Assembly (NCBI RefSeq): GCF_033096465.1
Contig: NZ_AP028156.1
Coordinates: 1,623,501 to 1,687,500 of the forward strand
Source of the DNA: Blautia luti
Lineage (GTDB): Bacteria; Bacillota; Clostridia; Lachnospirales; Lachnospiraceae
Length of the DNA: 64,000 nucleotides
Direction: 5' to 3'
Positions 41,521 to 50,680 of this stretch are shown piece after piece. The position numbers were made by a program, and so were the translations under genes. A model generated the notes under the pieces. It was not told where the DNA came from and ran no database searches. It worked only from the letters and a program-made list of their open reading frames with translations. Position 1 is the first letter of the stretch. Every line of letters starts with the position of its first letter.

Positions 41521-44160
41521 ATGGCAGCATCGAAAAGCAGAAATACCAAAAGTGCGAAGAGGAAAAGAAAAACCAGGGATGCGCAGGATTGGAGTATTCA
41601 GCAGGAAACAGGGAGATTTCAGACAGAAATCATTATCTTTGTGCTTCTGGCAGCCTGTATTATTTTATTTGCAAGCAATCTGGGACTGGGTGGATTCGTA
41701 GGAAGTGCGATCAGCAATTTCGGATTTGGGCTGTTTGGGCTGATGGCGTATATTTTTCCGATTCTTTTTTTTATGGGATCAGCATTTCTACTTATCAATA
41801 AGACCAACAGATTGGCATATAAGAAGATAGCGGCAGTAATAGTGATGTTTATTTTCATGTGTGGGGCTGCACAGCTTCTTACAGATGGCTATATATCCAG
41901 TACAACACTGGGGGATTATTTTGCCCTGAGTGCAGATTATAAAAGTGGCGGTGGACTGATCGGAGGCGCGATCTGCATTTCAATCACATCTGCGTTTGGA
42001 ACAGTAGGGGGATATGTGATCATTATCCTTGCTTTTGTAGTATGCATGATCATAATCACACAGCGTTCCCTGCTGGATTTCGTCACAATGATCGTAATAA
42101 AGATCATTGATCTGGTTAAAAATGGCCGTGCCCGTTATCAGGAGGGACAGCCGGAGCGCAGACTTAGAAAAGAAGCCAGAGCACAGCAGAGACAGCAGTT
42201 AAGAGAGGAACGCAGAGAAGAACGGATCCGCAAGCTGGAAGCAGAACTTGCCGAGGATGAGAAGGAACTTTTGGCAGGGGATGATGATTTTCTGCTGGAT
42301 CCGCAGGAAGCCAGAAAGATGAAAGGTGGATTTCTGGAAGGAACCAAGCTCACCGGCTACGGAGAGAAAGAAGCACCGAAGAAAAGAAAGAAAACAGAGA
42401 AGAAACAGCGAAGAGCTGAAAAAGAAACAGCAGATACACAGGTAACAGAGGAACAGGAGACAGCAGCTTCCCAGCCGCCTGCCATGGATTTTGAGATCCA
42501 TCGGGCTGAGCAGATCCAGCCGGAGGCAGAAGTGGAACCTGAGATTCAGGAAGAGACAGATATTCCGGAGGAAGTGCCCCCTTTTCAGCAGGAGAAGGCA
42601 CCGCGGCAGCCTTCGAAGAATCCGAAATCTTCTGAAGCAGAGATCAAAAACGGAATTGTAAATATCCAGCACGAGATCAGCCAGCAGGAGATAGCCGTAA
42701 AAAAAGAATATAAATTTCCTACGTTAAATCTTCTGAAAAAAGGAAGTGGGAAGTCCCAGGGAGATTCTGATGCGCATCTGAGAAAGACGGCACAGAAACT
42801 GCAGGAGGTTTTACATAATTTCGGAGTAAATGTAACAGTTACCAATGTAAGCTGCGGCCCTACGGTTACCCGTTATGAGCTTCAGCCGGAAATGGGAGTG
42901 AAGGTCAGCAAGATCGTAGGCCTGGCTGATGATATCAAACTGAATCTGGCTACTCCGGATATCAGGATCGAGGCACCGATCCCGGGCAAGGCTGCTGTGG
43001 GAATCGAAGTTCCGAATAAGGAAAACAGTACAGTTATGCTTCGGGATCTGCTCCAGTCTGAAGAATTCCAGAAGGCGAAATCGAAGCTTTCTTTTGCTGT
43101 GGGAAAAGATATTGCAGGTAAAACAGTGGTGGCAGATATTGCGAAAATGCCTCACCTTTTGATCGCAGGAGCCACGGGTTCCGGTAAATCCGTATGTATC
43201 AATACACTGATCATCAGTATTCTGTATAAGGCGAAACCGGAAGAAGTAAAACTGATCATGATCGATCCGAAGGTGGTAGAACTCAGTGTCTATAATGGAA
43301 TTCCTCATCTGTTCATTCCTGTAGTTACAGAACCAAAGAAGGCAGCTGGTGCTCTGAACTGGGCAGTTACGGAGATGACAAACCGTTATAATACATTTGC
43401 AGAATACGGTGTGCGTAATCTGGGAGAGTATAATAAAAAGATCGAAACCATGCATGTGGCAGAGGGAGAGGAGCCACCTCAGAAACTGCCGCAGATCGTG
43501 ATCATTGTAGATGAGCTTGCAGATCTGATGATGGTTGCACCTGGAGAAGTGGAGGATGCGATCTGCCGTCTGGCACAGCTTGCCCGGGCAGCAGGCATTC
43601 ATTTGATCATTGCCACACAGCGTCCGTCTGTAAATGTTATCACAGGCCTGATCAAGGCCAATATGCCGTCCAGGATTGCTTTTTCCGTATCTTCGGGAGT
43701 GGATTCCCGTACCATCCTGGATATGAACGGTGCAGAAAAGCTTCTGGGAAAAGGAGACATGCTTTTCTATCCACAGGGTTATCAGAAACCTGCCAGACTG
43801 CAGGGAGCTTTTGTTTCAGATGAGGAAGTCAGCGATGTTGTGGAATTTCTGGCAGATAAAAATCCAGGGGTTCAGTATAATGCACAGATTGAACAGCAGG
43901 TAAATACTCCGTTGTCAGCAGCCGGTGGATCAGGAGAAGACAGGGATGTACATTTCGAAGAAGCAGGTAAATTTATCATAGAGAAAGAAAAAGCATCTAT
44001 CGGAATGCTTCAGAGAATGTTCAAGATCGGATTTAACAGAGCTGCCAGGATCATGGATCAGCTCTGTGATGCAGGGGTTGTAGGACCGGAAGAAGGTACG
44101 AAACCAAGGAAAGTTCTTATGTCCATGGAGGAATTCCAGAATTATCTGGAAAACAATTAA
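41521..44160 (+). CDS. ftsK: FtsK/SpoIIIE-family DNA translocase
   Basis: Septum-anchored DNA pump of 879 residues that clears or packages the chromosome at division or sporulation. Four or five membrane segments lie at about 40-190, followed by a charged linker (195-400). The motor at about 410-800 has VSCGPTVTRYELQPEMGVKV, Walker A in LLIAGATGSGKSVCINTLI (near 549) and Walker B in IVIIVDELADLMM (near 660), with GLIKANMPSRIAFSVSSG after it. The last 65 residues are the gamma winged helix (ISIGMLQRMFKIGFNRAAR type) that reads chromosome polarity. GGAGGGGAG precedes the ATG. Whether it is the vegetative FtsK or sporulation SpoIIIE form is unclear. Confidence 0.95.
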   Translation: MAASKSRNTKSAKRKRKTRDAQDWSIQQETGRFQTEIIIFVLLAACIILFASNLGLGGFVGSAISNFGFGLFGLMAYIFPILFFMGSAFLLINKTNRLAYKKIAAVIVMFIFMCGAAQLLTDGYISSTTLGDYFALSADYKSGGGLIGGAICISITSAFGTVGGYVIIILAFVVCMIIITQRSLLDFVTMIVIKIIDLVKNGRARYQEGQPERRLRKEARAQQRQQLREERREERIRKLEAELAEDEKELLAGDDDFLLDPQEARKMKGGFLEGTKLTGYGEKEAPKKRKKTEKKQRRAEKETADTQVTEEQETAASQPPAMDFEIHRAEQIQPEAEVEPEIQEETDIPEEVPPFQQEKAPRQPSKNPKSSEAEIKNGIVNIQHEISQQEIAVKKEYKFPTLNLLKKGSGKSQGDSDAHLRKTAQKLQEVLHNFGVNVTVTNVSCGPTVTRYELQPEMGVKVSKIVGLADDIKLNLATPDIRIEAPIPGKAAVGIEVPNKENSTVMLRDLLQSEEFQKAKSKLSFAVGKDIAGKTVVADIAKMPHLLIAGATGSGKSVCINTLIISILYKAKPEEVKLIMIDPKVVELSVYNGIPHLFIPVVTEPKKAAGALNWAVTEMTNRYNTFAEYGVRNLGEYNKKIETMHVAEGEEPPQKLPQIVIIVDELADLMMVAPGEVEDAICRLAQLARAAGIHLIIATQRPSVNVITGLIKANMPSRIAFSVSSGVDSRTILDMNGAEKLLGKGDMLFYPQGYQKPARLQGAFVSDEEVSDVVEFLADKNPGVQYNAQIEQQVNTPLSAAGGSGEDRDVHFEEAGKFIIEKEKASIGMLQRMFKIGFNRAARIMDQLCDAGVVGPEEGTKPRKVLMSMEEFQNYLENN

Positions 44161-44219
44161 GTAACAAAGCGGAGTCTGAAATCTGCTTGATTCTGAAAAG
44201 ATATCAGAGAGGGCGGTTT

Positions 44220-45284
44220 ATGAAATGTCCTAAATGTCACAAAGAAGTAGAAAAAGGTTCTTTGTATTGCCCCCATTGTCTTGCGGAGATCCCGTGGGTC
44301 AGGGAGTTCGATTCTGTAGAAACACAGATGAAGAAACAGCAGCAGAGAAAGCCCGTAAAAGAGAAAAAGAAAACAGGATTCAGGCTGAGAAAACCTGGAA
44401 AAAAACAGATCATCCTGCTGCTTATAGCAGCAGCGGTCATTCTGGGTGCATTCTGTTACAGACAGCTTCATACATTTTCGGCATTGTACTCTTATGCCCA
44501 GAGACAGTTTGAACAGGAGAATTATGCCTCTGCCATAGAAGCTGTGAATGATGCACTGGAACAGAAACCGGACAATGAAGCAGCGAATATCCTGTTGTCG
44601 CAGATCATGGAGAAACAGGAAGATCTGGAGTCTGCCATTCTCATTTTAAAGCCTCTTCTGGGTAATGAAGAGACAGGACCGGATGTATACAGGGCTCTGG
44701 TCCGAATGATGATAGAGAATGGTCAGATCCGGGAGGCAGAAGATCTTCTGAAGGACTGCAGCAGGGAGATCCGTCGGGCATGTGGAGAATATATCTGTGA
44801 ACCGCCGACAGTGAAACTTTCCCCGGGAACCTATACGTCTGTCCAGAGTCTGGAGATGGAGTCAGATGACGGGGAGATCTATTACACGATGGATGGGACG
44901 ATTCCCACAGAGAAAAGCCAGAAATATACAGAACCGATCACTCTTCAGGAGGGAACTGTAGAAGTTAAGGCTGTGTGCATCAATGAATATGGTGTCATGA
45001 GTAAGGTGGCAGGGGGAACCTATGTGATCAATCTTCAGATTCCCAAGGCACCGAAAGTATCTCCGAAATCGGGAGATTATGAAAAGAAGACCAAGATTAA
45101 AGTAACAATACCGGATGGCTGTACTGCGTACTATGCTTTTGATTCCATGCCGGATGTGAACAGCACTGTCTATGAAAGGCCGATTTCCATGCCGGAGGGA
45201 TACCATGTTCTTAATGTAATCCTTGTGACGGACAGCGGGAAGGTCAGCAAGGCTACAACCAGAGAGTATTATCTGCAGTATTAG
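44220..45284 (+). CDS. Zinc-ribbon membrane protein with chitobiase/hexosaminidase C-terminal-type repeats
   Basis: Protein of 354 residues. A four-cysteine zinc ribbon (CPKCHKEVEKGSLYCPHC, 3-20) is followed by a basic stretch, one membrane segment at about 63-83 and a TPR-like helical region at about 88-165 (FEQENYASAIEAVNDALEQKPDNEAAN). Two repeats of the CHB_HEX_C_1 type fill 190-350 (SDDGEIYYTMDGTIPTEKS, then GCTAYYAFDSMPDVNST). Ribbon inside, repeats outside suggests a wall-binding sensor or scaffold. Function unknown. ATG 44220 has a weak GAGGGCGG site. Confidence 0.75.
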   Translation: MKCPKCHKEVEKGSLYCPHCLAEIPWVREFDSVETQMKKQQQRKPVKEKKKTGFRLRKPGKKQIILLLIAAAVILGAFCYRQLHTFSALYSYAQRQFEQENYASAIEAVNDALEQKPDNEAANILLSQIMEKQEDLESAILILKPLLGNEETGPDVYRALVRMMIENGQIREAEDLLKDCSREIRRACGEYICEPPTVKLSPGTYTSVQSLEMESDDGEIYYTMDGTIPTEKSQKYTEPITLQEGTVEVKAVCINEYGVMSKVAGGTYVINLQIPKAPKVSPKSGDYEKKTKIKVTIPDGCTAYYAFDSMPDVNSTVYERPISMPEGYHVLNVILVTDSGKVSKATTREYYLQY

Positions 45285-45379
45285 GTACGGTCATGGAAAC
45301 TGTGCCGAAAATACAAAAAAGGCCAGTGCATGCAGCTGACAGAAAATGTAAAAAACAGAAACGAAAAGGTATAAAGTAT

Positions 45380-45859
45380 ATGGAAATTCGTATTCTTACA
45401 GTTGGAAAGATCAAAGAAAAATATTTAAGTGACGGAATCGCGGAATATGCCAAGCGCCTTGGCAGATACTGTAAACTGAGTTTTTTTCAGGTTCCGGATG
45501 AGAAAACACCGGACAAGGCATCTGATGCTTTGAACATACAGATTAAAGATACAGAAGGCGATCGTCTTATGAAATATATCCGTGATCAGGATTATGTGAT
45601 CGCACTTGCAATCGATGGAAAAATGCTGGATTCAGTAGAACTTTCCGAGAAGATTGAGAAATTGGGCGTGTCAGGAATCAGCTCTGTTGCATTTGTGATA
45701 GGAGGGTCTCTTGGACTGAGTGAGAAAGTACTGCAGAGAGCGGATTATAAACTCAGTTTTTCGAAGATGACATTTCCTCATCAGCTGATGCAGATGATCC
45801 TGCTGGAGCAGATATACAGAAGCTACCGGATCATGAATCATGAGCCATACCATAAGTAG
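45380..45859 (+). CDS. rlmH: 23S rRNA (pseudouridine1915-N3)-methyltransferase
   Basis: SPOUT-type methyltransferase of 159 residues modifying helix 69 of 23S rRNA. MEIRILTVGKIKEKYLSDGIAEYAKRL, then VIALAIDGKM, FVIGGSLGLSEKVL and the trefoil-knot end LSFSKMTFPHQLMQMILLEQIYRSYRI..EPYHK are all diagnostic. The true start is ATG 45380, which matches the family; the frame is open back to 45293. Confidence 0.97.
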   Translation: MEIRILTVGKIKEKYLSDGIAEYAKRLGRYCKLSFFQVPDEKTPDKASDALNIQIKDTEGDRLMKYIRDQDYVIALAIDGKMLDSVELSEKIEKLGVSGISSVAFVIGGSLGLSEKVLQRADYKLSFSKMTFPHQLMQMILLEQIYRSYRIMNHEPYHK

Positions 45860-45887
45860 AGGATGACCGGACAGAGGAGAAAACAAT

Positions 45888-46427
45888 ATGAATATAGAGA
45901 AATTTGAAGAATTTATATCCCAGTATCCAATTTATGAATATCGTCTGCTGGATACAAAAGGGATAGGAATCGAACAGCGTGTCCGGACGATCTGTCGGGA
46001 GGAATGCCAGAGATATGATTCCACCTGGGCCTGTCCTCCGGCAGTAGGAACATTGGAAGAATGTGAAAAAAAGATCAGATCCTATCCTCAGGCTATATTT
46101 TTTTCCAGTGTTGCAGAAGTCTCGGATATTATGAATATGGAAGAAATGCTGTCCACCAGACATGCACATGAGGAGCTTACCACAAAGGTAGGGCAGTATC
46201 TGCAATCTGAAGGCTATGAAATCTATATCCTCTCTACAGAGTCCTGTGATATCTGTGAGAAATGTGCTTACAAGGAAGGCAAGCCATGCAGATTTCCGGA
46301 CAGAATGCATCCCTGTCTGGAAAGCCATGGAGTAGTAGTAAATGAGATCGTAGAACGGGAATCCATGGAATACAATCTGGGAGGCAACACGATCCTGTGG
46401 TTTTCCATGGTTCTGTTCCGTTCCTGA
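45888..46427 (+). CDS. DUF2284 metal-binding protein
   Basis: Protein of 179 residues with many cysteines placed as in DUF2284 proteins: CREECQRYDSTWACPPAVG (about 36-54) and ESCDICEKCAYKEGKPCRFPDRMHPCLES (about 118-146), which probably hold an iron-sulfur cluster or another metal. AGAGGAGA lies before the ATG. It follows rlmH by 28 bases and is ended by the terminator that precedes yqfC. Biological role unknown. Confidence 0.85.
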   Translation: MNIEKFEEFISQYPIYEYRLLDTKGIGIEQRVRTICREECQRYDSTWACPPAVGTLEECEKKIRSYPQAIFFSSVAEVSDIMNMEEMLSTRHAHEELTTKVGQYLQSEGYEIYILSTESCDICEKCAYKEGKPCRFPDRMHPCLESHGVVVNEIVERESMEYNLGGNTILWFSMVLFRS

Positions 46428-46440
46428 GACATACATAAGA

Positions 46441-46483
46441 ATCCCCCGGCATAAACTGTTAGAAAAGCCGGAGGGATTTTTTT
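46441..46483 (+). terminator. Terminator hairpin that also holds the yqfC Shine-Dalgarno
   Basis: ATCCCCCGGC (46441-46450) pairs with GCCGGAGGGAT (46467-46477) apart from one bulged A, followed by a T-run to 46483, and ATG begins at 46484. GGAGGG in the right arm is the yqfC ribosome site at eight-base spacing. This is the same arrangement as before tepA. Confidence 0.75.
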
Positions 46484-46768
46484 ATGAAAAAAAACAGACC
46501 ATGGAAGGAACAGATGGTATCTGCACTGGAACTTCCGGCAGATCTGGCATACAGTGAACCCATTGTGACCCTTACAGGGACAACAGAGGCACTGATCGAG
46601 AATTATAAATGTATTCTGGTATATACAGAATCAGAGATCGTGATTTTGACTCTTCGGGGAAAGGTAAGTATTTGCGGGAAAAATCTGGAGATCCTGTGGT
46701 ATACCCCACAGGAAATGAAGATAACAGGAACGATTTCTTCTGTTTTTCCGCAGAAACTGTCGGGATAG
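46484..46768 (+). CDS. yqfC: Sporulation protein YqfC
   Basis: Small protein of 94 residues of the YqfC/YabP family, made in the mother cell during sporulation. LELPADLAYSEPIVTLTGTTEALIENYKCILVYTE and SEIVILTLRGKVSICGKNL are the family core. It is followed after four bases by yqfD, and the order yqfC-yqfD-phoH-ybeY is conserved in spore formers. The ribosome site is inside a terminator hairpin. Confidence 0.88.
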   Translation: MKKNRPWKEQMVSALELPADLAYSEPIVTLTGTTEALIENYKCILVYTESEIVILTLRGKVSICGKNLEILWYTPQEMKITGTISSVFPQKLSG

Positions 46769-46772
46769 AAAT

Positions 46773-47972
46773 ATGGGAAAAATCTTTCGCTGTTTATCCG
46801 GAAGTGTTACCATTCTGGTGAGGGGAAATCAGCTGGAACGTTTTTTAAATCTGTGCAGAAGCAGAAATATTTCCATGGAGCATATTAGACGGAAGGAAGG
46901 GCAGATCACTGCCAGAATAAAGATCCGGGATTTTTTCCGCCTGCGGCCGGTCAGGAATAAAACAGGCGTACATATACAGGTCACTGAGAAACAGGGAATG
47001 CCCTTCTTTTTTTTACGAAGCAAAAAAAGGAAGGCTTTTTTTGCAGGCTTTTCACTTGGACTTGTATTGCTGTTTTTCCTGTCAGGGAGGATCTGGAACA
47101 TTCATATTCAGGGAAATGTTCAGAACAGTAAACCGGAGATCCTGGAATTTCTGGAAAAGCAGGGAGTCAGTCATGGAATGGCGAAAGCATCTGTAAGCTG
47201 TAGTGAGATCGCAGCAGCAGTACGAAAACAGTTTCCGGAAATCACCTGGGTTTCTGCCAGAATAGAAGGAACCAGGCTGATTCTGGAGATTCAGGAAGGG
47301 ATTTCAGAGAAACGGGAAGTTCAGGAAGAAACTCCCTGCGATCTGATCGCCAATCAGGACGGAACGATCGTGAAGATGATCGTCCGTTCAGGAGTTCCGG
47401 TAAAAAAACCGGGAGATACCTGTAAAAAAGGAGAAGTGCTGGTATCGGGGGAAGTCCATATCATGAATGATGAGCAGGAGATCCAGCGGTATGAATATGT
47501 TCATTCAGATGCAGATATTTATATTTCCAGGAAGATTTCATATTATAAAGAAATTCCGCTGAAAAACAAAACTCTGAAAAAGACCGGAGAGGAGAGCAGT
47601 GGCTGGTATGTAAAAGTGGGAAAGTGGTATCTGGAAATCTTTGGACATAAAGGTGATGACTGGCGGAAGTATTCTGAGGAACTCCCTCTTTATCTTACAG
47701 AAAATTTCAGGCTGCCTTTGGCACTGGGAAAAGTGAAACAGATAAAATACCGACAGACAGCAGGAGTTTATACAGAAAGAGAAGCAGAGGATCTTGCTGT
47801 TTCACAGCTTCAGGATTATGAGAGAGAACTGATGGAAAAAGAAAAACAGATCCTGGAAAATCATGTCCGCATTTCTGTATCAAAAACCGCCTGTACTGCC
47901 CGCGGAACCCTTCTGGTCGCAGAAAAAACAGGGAAGGAAGCATCAACTTCAAACTTTTTGTTTAAAAACTGA
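46773..47972 (+). CDS. yqfD: Sporulation protein YqfD
   Basis: Membrane protein of 399 residues required for sporulation in Bacillus. An N-terminal domain (about 1-80) is followed by one membrane segment at about 92-110 (GFSLGLVLLFFLSG) and an extracytoplasmic part containing a POTRA-like region (GVSHGMAKASVSCSEIAAAVRKQFPEITWVSARIEGTRL) and a beta-rich end. Begins four bases after yqfC. No other function is known to me. Confidence 0.92.
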   Translation: MGKIFRCLSGSVTILVRGNQLERFLNLCRSRNISMEHIRRKEGQITARIKIRDFFRLRPVRNKTGVHIQVTEKQGMPFFFLRSKKRKAFFAGFSLGLVLLFFLSGRIWNIHIQGNVQNSKPEILEFLEKQGVSHGMAKASVSCSEIAAAVRKQFPEITWVSARIEGTRLILEIQEGISEKREVQEETPCDLIANQDGTIVKMIVRSGVPVKKPGDTCKKGEVLVSGEVHIMNDEQEIQRYEYVHSDADIYISRKISYYKEIPLKNKTLKKTGEESSGWYVKVGKWYLEIFGHKGDDWRKYSEELPLYLTENFRLPLALGKVKQIKYRQTAGVYTEREAEDLAVSQLQDYERELMEKEKQILENHVRISVSKTACTARGTLLVAEKTGKEASTSNFLFKN

Positions 47973-47989
47973 TAAAGAGGTGTTACAAT
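47961..47989 (+). promoter_or_regulatory. Possible phoH promoter
   Basis: TTTAAA (47961-47966), 17 bases, TACAAT (47984-47989). The -35 box is poor and overlaps the yqfD 3' end, so support is moderate. Confidence 0.45.
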
Positions 47990-48030
47990 ATAAAAATCTG
48001 ATAGAATTATAAACGGAAAGGACATACAGG

Positions 48031-49041
48031 ATGGCAGGCAGTATAATTGAATTGCACACAGAGGTTCCTGCTGACCAGGAGGCAAATGTATTCGGTCAGT
48101 TTGATGAACATCTGAAGCTGATAGAGAGAACTTTGAATGTCACTGTGATATCACGGGATGGCATTTTGAAAATAATGGGAAATGAGCAGAGCGCGGTTTC
48201 TGCGAAAAAACTTATCGAAGAACTGGTAGTTCTGGCGAAACGGGGCAATATCATCACGAAGCAGAATGTAAATTATGCTCTTTCCCTTGCAATGGAACAA
48301 CAAAATGAAGTACTGACAGAGATTGATAAAGACTTTATCTGTAATACCATACAGGGAAGACCTATCAAGCCCAAGACACTGGGTCAGAAAGAGTATGTAG
48401 AGCAGATCCGTAAGAAAATGATCGTATTTGGTGTGGGACCGGCAGGTACAGGTAAAACATATCTGGCAATGGCGATGGCAGTTACTGCATTCAGAAATGA
48501 AGAAGTAAGCAGGATCATTCTTACACGTCCGGCCATTGAAGCAGGGGAGAAACTGGGCTTCCTTCCAGGTGATCTTCAGAGCAAGGTAGATCCCTACCTT
48601 CGCCCTCTTTATGATGCGCTTTACCAGATCATGGGTGCTGACAGTTTCGCAAAAAATATGGAACGCGGCCTGATTGAGGTGGCACCTCTTGCCTATATGC
48701 GCGGGCGTACTCTGGATAATGCATTTATTATTCTGGATGAAGCCCAGAATACCACACCTGCACAGATGAAAATGTTTCTGACGCGTATCGGATTCGGTTC
48801 AAAGGTGATCATTACCGGAGATGCTTCCCAGAAGGATCTTCCCCGTGATGCGGTATCCGGTCTGGATGTAGCCATGAAGGTACTGAAGAAGATCGATGAT
48901 ATTGGTTTCTGTCAGCTTACCAGCAAGGACGTTGTCCGCCACCCGCTGGTTCAGCAGATTGTTCAGGCATATGATGCATATGAGAAAAAACAGAAACCGG
49001 AAAGACCTGCCAGAAGGAGAAACGGAGGGAACGACAGATGA
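48031..49041 (+). CDS. phoH: PhoH-family ATPase
   Basis: Protein of 336 residues with a P-loop RNA helicase-like domain; the family is linked to RNA handling and ribosome quality together with YbeY. Walker A is GPAGTGKTYLAMAMAV near 130, with LTRPAIEAGEKLGFLPGDL after it and the Walker B FIILDEAQNTTPAQMKMFLTRIG near 230. The N-terminal 100 residues resemble a KH-like domain. GGAAAGGA lies upstream. Its stop overlaps the ybeY start (ATGA), a conserved coupling. Confidence 0.95.
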   Translation: MAGSIIELHTEVPADQEANVFGQFDEHLKLIERTLNVTVISRDGILKIMGNEQSAVSAKKLIEELVVLAKRGNIITKQNVNYALSLAMEQQNEVLTEIDKDFICNTIQGRPIKPKTLGQKEYVEQIRKKMIVFGVGPAGTGKTYLAMAMAVTAFRNEEVSRIILTRPAIEAGEKLGFLPGDLQSKVDPYLRPLYDALYQIMGADSFAKNMERGLIEVAPLAYMRGRTLDNAFIILDEAQNTTPAQMKMFLTRIGFGSKVIITGDASQKDLPRDAVSGLDVAMKVLKKIDDIGFCQLTSKDVVRHPLVQQIVQAYDAYEKKQKPERPARRRNGGNDR

Positions 49042-49532
49042 CCATACAGATAGATTATGAAACGGAGAGAGAGCTGGGGATCGACTATGAAGCTCTTGTA
49101 AAGAAAGTGGCAGAGCATGTGCTGGATATGGAAGAATGTCCCTATGAAGCACAGGTAAATCTGGTTCTGACAGATAATGAAGAGATCAAAAGAGTGAACA
49201 CGGAATTCAGAAATATAGAAAGAGCTACAGATGTTCTTTCATTTCCCATGATTCCTTTTGAGAGTCCTGCAGATTACGGGATCGTGGAAGAGGACGAGTC
49301 TTATTTTGACCTGGATACAGGGGAACTGCTGCTGGGAGATATTATGATTTCAGTGGATAAGGTATTTGCCCAGGCTGAAGAATACGGACACAGCATAACC
49401 AGAGAATTCTGTTTCCTGGTTGCACACAGCATGCTTCACCTGCTGGGATACGATCATATGACACCTGAGGAAGCGGCAGTGATGGAGGCAAAACAGGCCA
49501 GGGCACTGGATGAGCTTGGAATCACACGGTGA
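49038..49532 (+). CDS. ybeY: Endoribonuclease YbeY
   Basis: Single-strand RNase of 164 residues needed for 16S rRNA 3'-end maturation. The zinc motif HSMLHLLGYDH lies near 138, preceded by RATDVLSFPM near 62 and LLLGDIMISVDKV near 94. It overlaps phoH by four bases. In many Firmicutes dgkA, cdd and era follow; here proB follows, so the cluster is rearranged or shortened. Confidence 0.96.
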   Translation: MTIQIDYETERELGIDYEALVKKVAEHVLDMEECPYEAQVNLVLTDNEEIKRVNTEFRNIERATDVLSFPMIPFESPADYGIVEEDESYFDLDTGELLLGDIMISVDKVFAQAEEYGHSITREFCFLVAHSMLHLLGYDHMTPEEAAVMEAKQARALDELGITR

Positions 49533-49580
49533 TTGTGGCAGGAATTTTGCAGAAAAAAATATATATGGAGTACCAGAAAA

Positions 49581-50438
49581 ATGAATTACCGGGAAAGACT
49601 TAAGAATAAAAAACGAATTGTGATCAAGATCGGTTCTTCTTCCCTGACTCATCCGGAGACAGGAAGACTGAACCTGCGTAAACTGGAAGTGTTAGCAAGA
49701 GAACTCTGTGACCTGCGCAACCAGGGAAAGGATGTTGTGCTGGTTTCTTCAGGTGCTATCGCGACGGGAGTTGCGGCACTTGGAATGAAGGAAAAGCCTA
49801 CAGAACTTAAAGGGAAACAGGCATGTGCGGCAGTGGGACAGGCCAGACTGATGATGATCTATCAGAAACTTTTTTCTGAATACAATCAGCCGTCTGCGCA
49901 GATACTGATGACCAAGAATACAATGGTAAATAACATTAACCGCAAGAATGCGCAGAATACATTTAATGAACTGCTGAGCCTGGGAGTTATCCCTATTGTA
50001 AATGAGAATGACTCTATTTCCACCTATGAGCTTCAGAACCTGGAGAAATTCGGAGATAATGATACCTTGTCTGCAGTAGTAGCTGCCCTTGTACAGGCAG
50101 ATCTGCTGATCCTTTTATCAGATATTGACGGACTTTTCACAGACGATCCAAACACAAATCCGTCTGCGAAATTCATTGATGTGGTTGAGAGCCTGGATGA
50201 TGAGCTGCTGAACATGGGAAAAGGCACTTCCGGAAGCAAAGTCGGAACAGGCGGAATGGCCACGAAGCTGACCGCGGCACAGATCTCATCTGCTGCAGGT
50301 GTAGATATGGTGATCGCAAACGGAGCAGATTTCCATGTGATCCATAAGATCACAGAGGGACGTAATTACGGAACGCTGTTTGTGAGCCAGTCCAAAGAGG
50401 AAGTATATCTGATTGATATTATTGATAAATTATTATAA
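49581..50438 (+). CDS. proB: Glutamate 5-kinase, short form
   Basis: First enzyme of proline synthesis, phosphorylating glutamate. IVIKIGSSSLTHPETGRLN near the start, VVLVSSGAIATGVAALGM near 45, IPIVNENDSIS near 140 and KVGTGGMATKLTAA near 215 are the amino-acid kinase blocks. At 285 residues it lacks the C-terminal PUA domain of the E. coli enzyme, a common form in Firmicutes. ATG 49581 follows GGAG; the frame opens earlier, at 49533. Grouped with proA, the next enzyme, three genes downstream. Confidence 0.95.
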   Translation: MNYRERLKNKKRIVIKIGSSSLTHPETGRLNLRKLEVLARELCDLRNQGKDVVLVSSGAIATGVAALGMKEKPTELKGKQACAAVGQARLMMIYQKLFSEYNQPSAQILMTKNTMVNNINRKNAQNTFNELLSLGVIPIVNENDSISTYELQNLEKFGDNDTLSAVVAALVQADLLILLSDIDGLFTDDPNTNPSAKFIDVVESLDDELLNMGKGTSGSKVGTGGMATKLTAAQISSAAGVDMVIANGADFHVIHKITEGRNYGTLFVSQSKEEVYLIDIIDKLL

Positions 50439-50458
50439 AAATTACAGGAGGGAATACC

Positions 50459-50680
50459 ATGGAAGCCGAAAAGATCGATCGTATTAATGTACTTGCACAT
50501 AAAGCGAAGAGTGTAGGACTTACAGAAGAAGAGAAGAAAGAGCGGGAACTGCTTCGTAAGGAATATCTTGCATCTGTACGCATGAACCTGCGTTCTCAGC
50601 TGGATAACATTGATGTGAAAATGGACGATGGAACGATCGTTAATCTGGGAGAAAAATATGGACTCAAAAAAAGACATTAG
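50459..50680 (+). CDS. DUF896 (YnzC-type) small protein
   Basis: Protein of 73 residues with two amphipathic helices followed by a short tail; IDRINVLAHKAKSVGLTEEEKKERELLRKEYLAS is the DUF896 signature. Bacillus YnzC is an SOS-linked small protein of unknown role. GGAGGGAATACC precedes the ATG. It overlaps the next gene by 23 bases. Confidence 0.88.
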   Translation: MEAEKIDRINVLAHKAKSVGLTEEEKKERELLRKEYLASVRMNLRSQLDNIDVKMDDGTIVNLGEKYGLKKRH

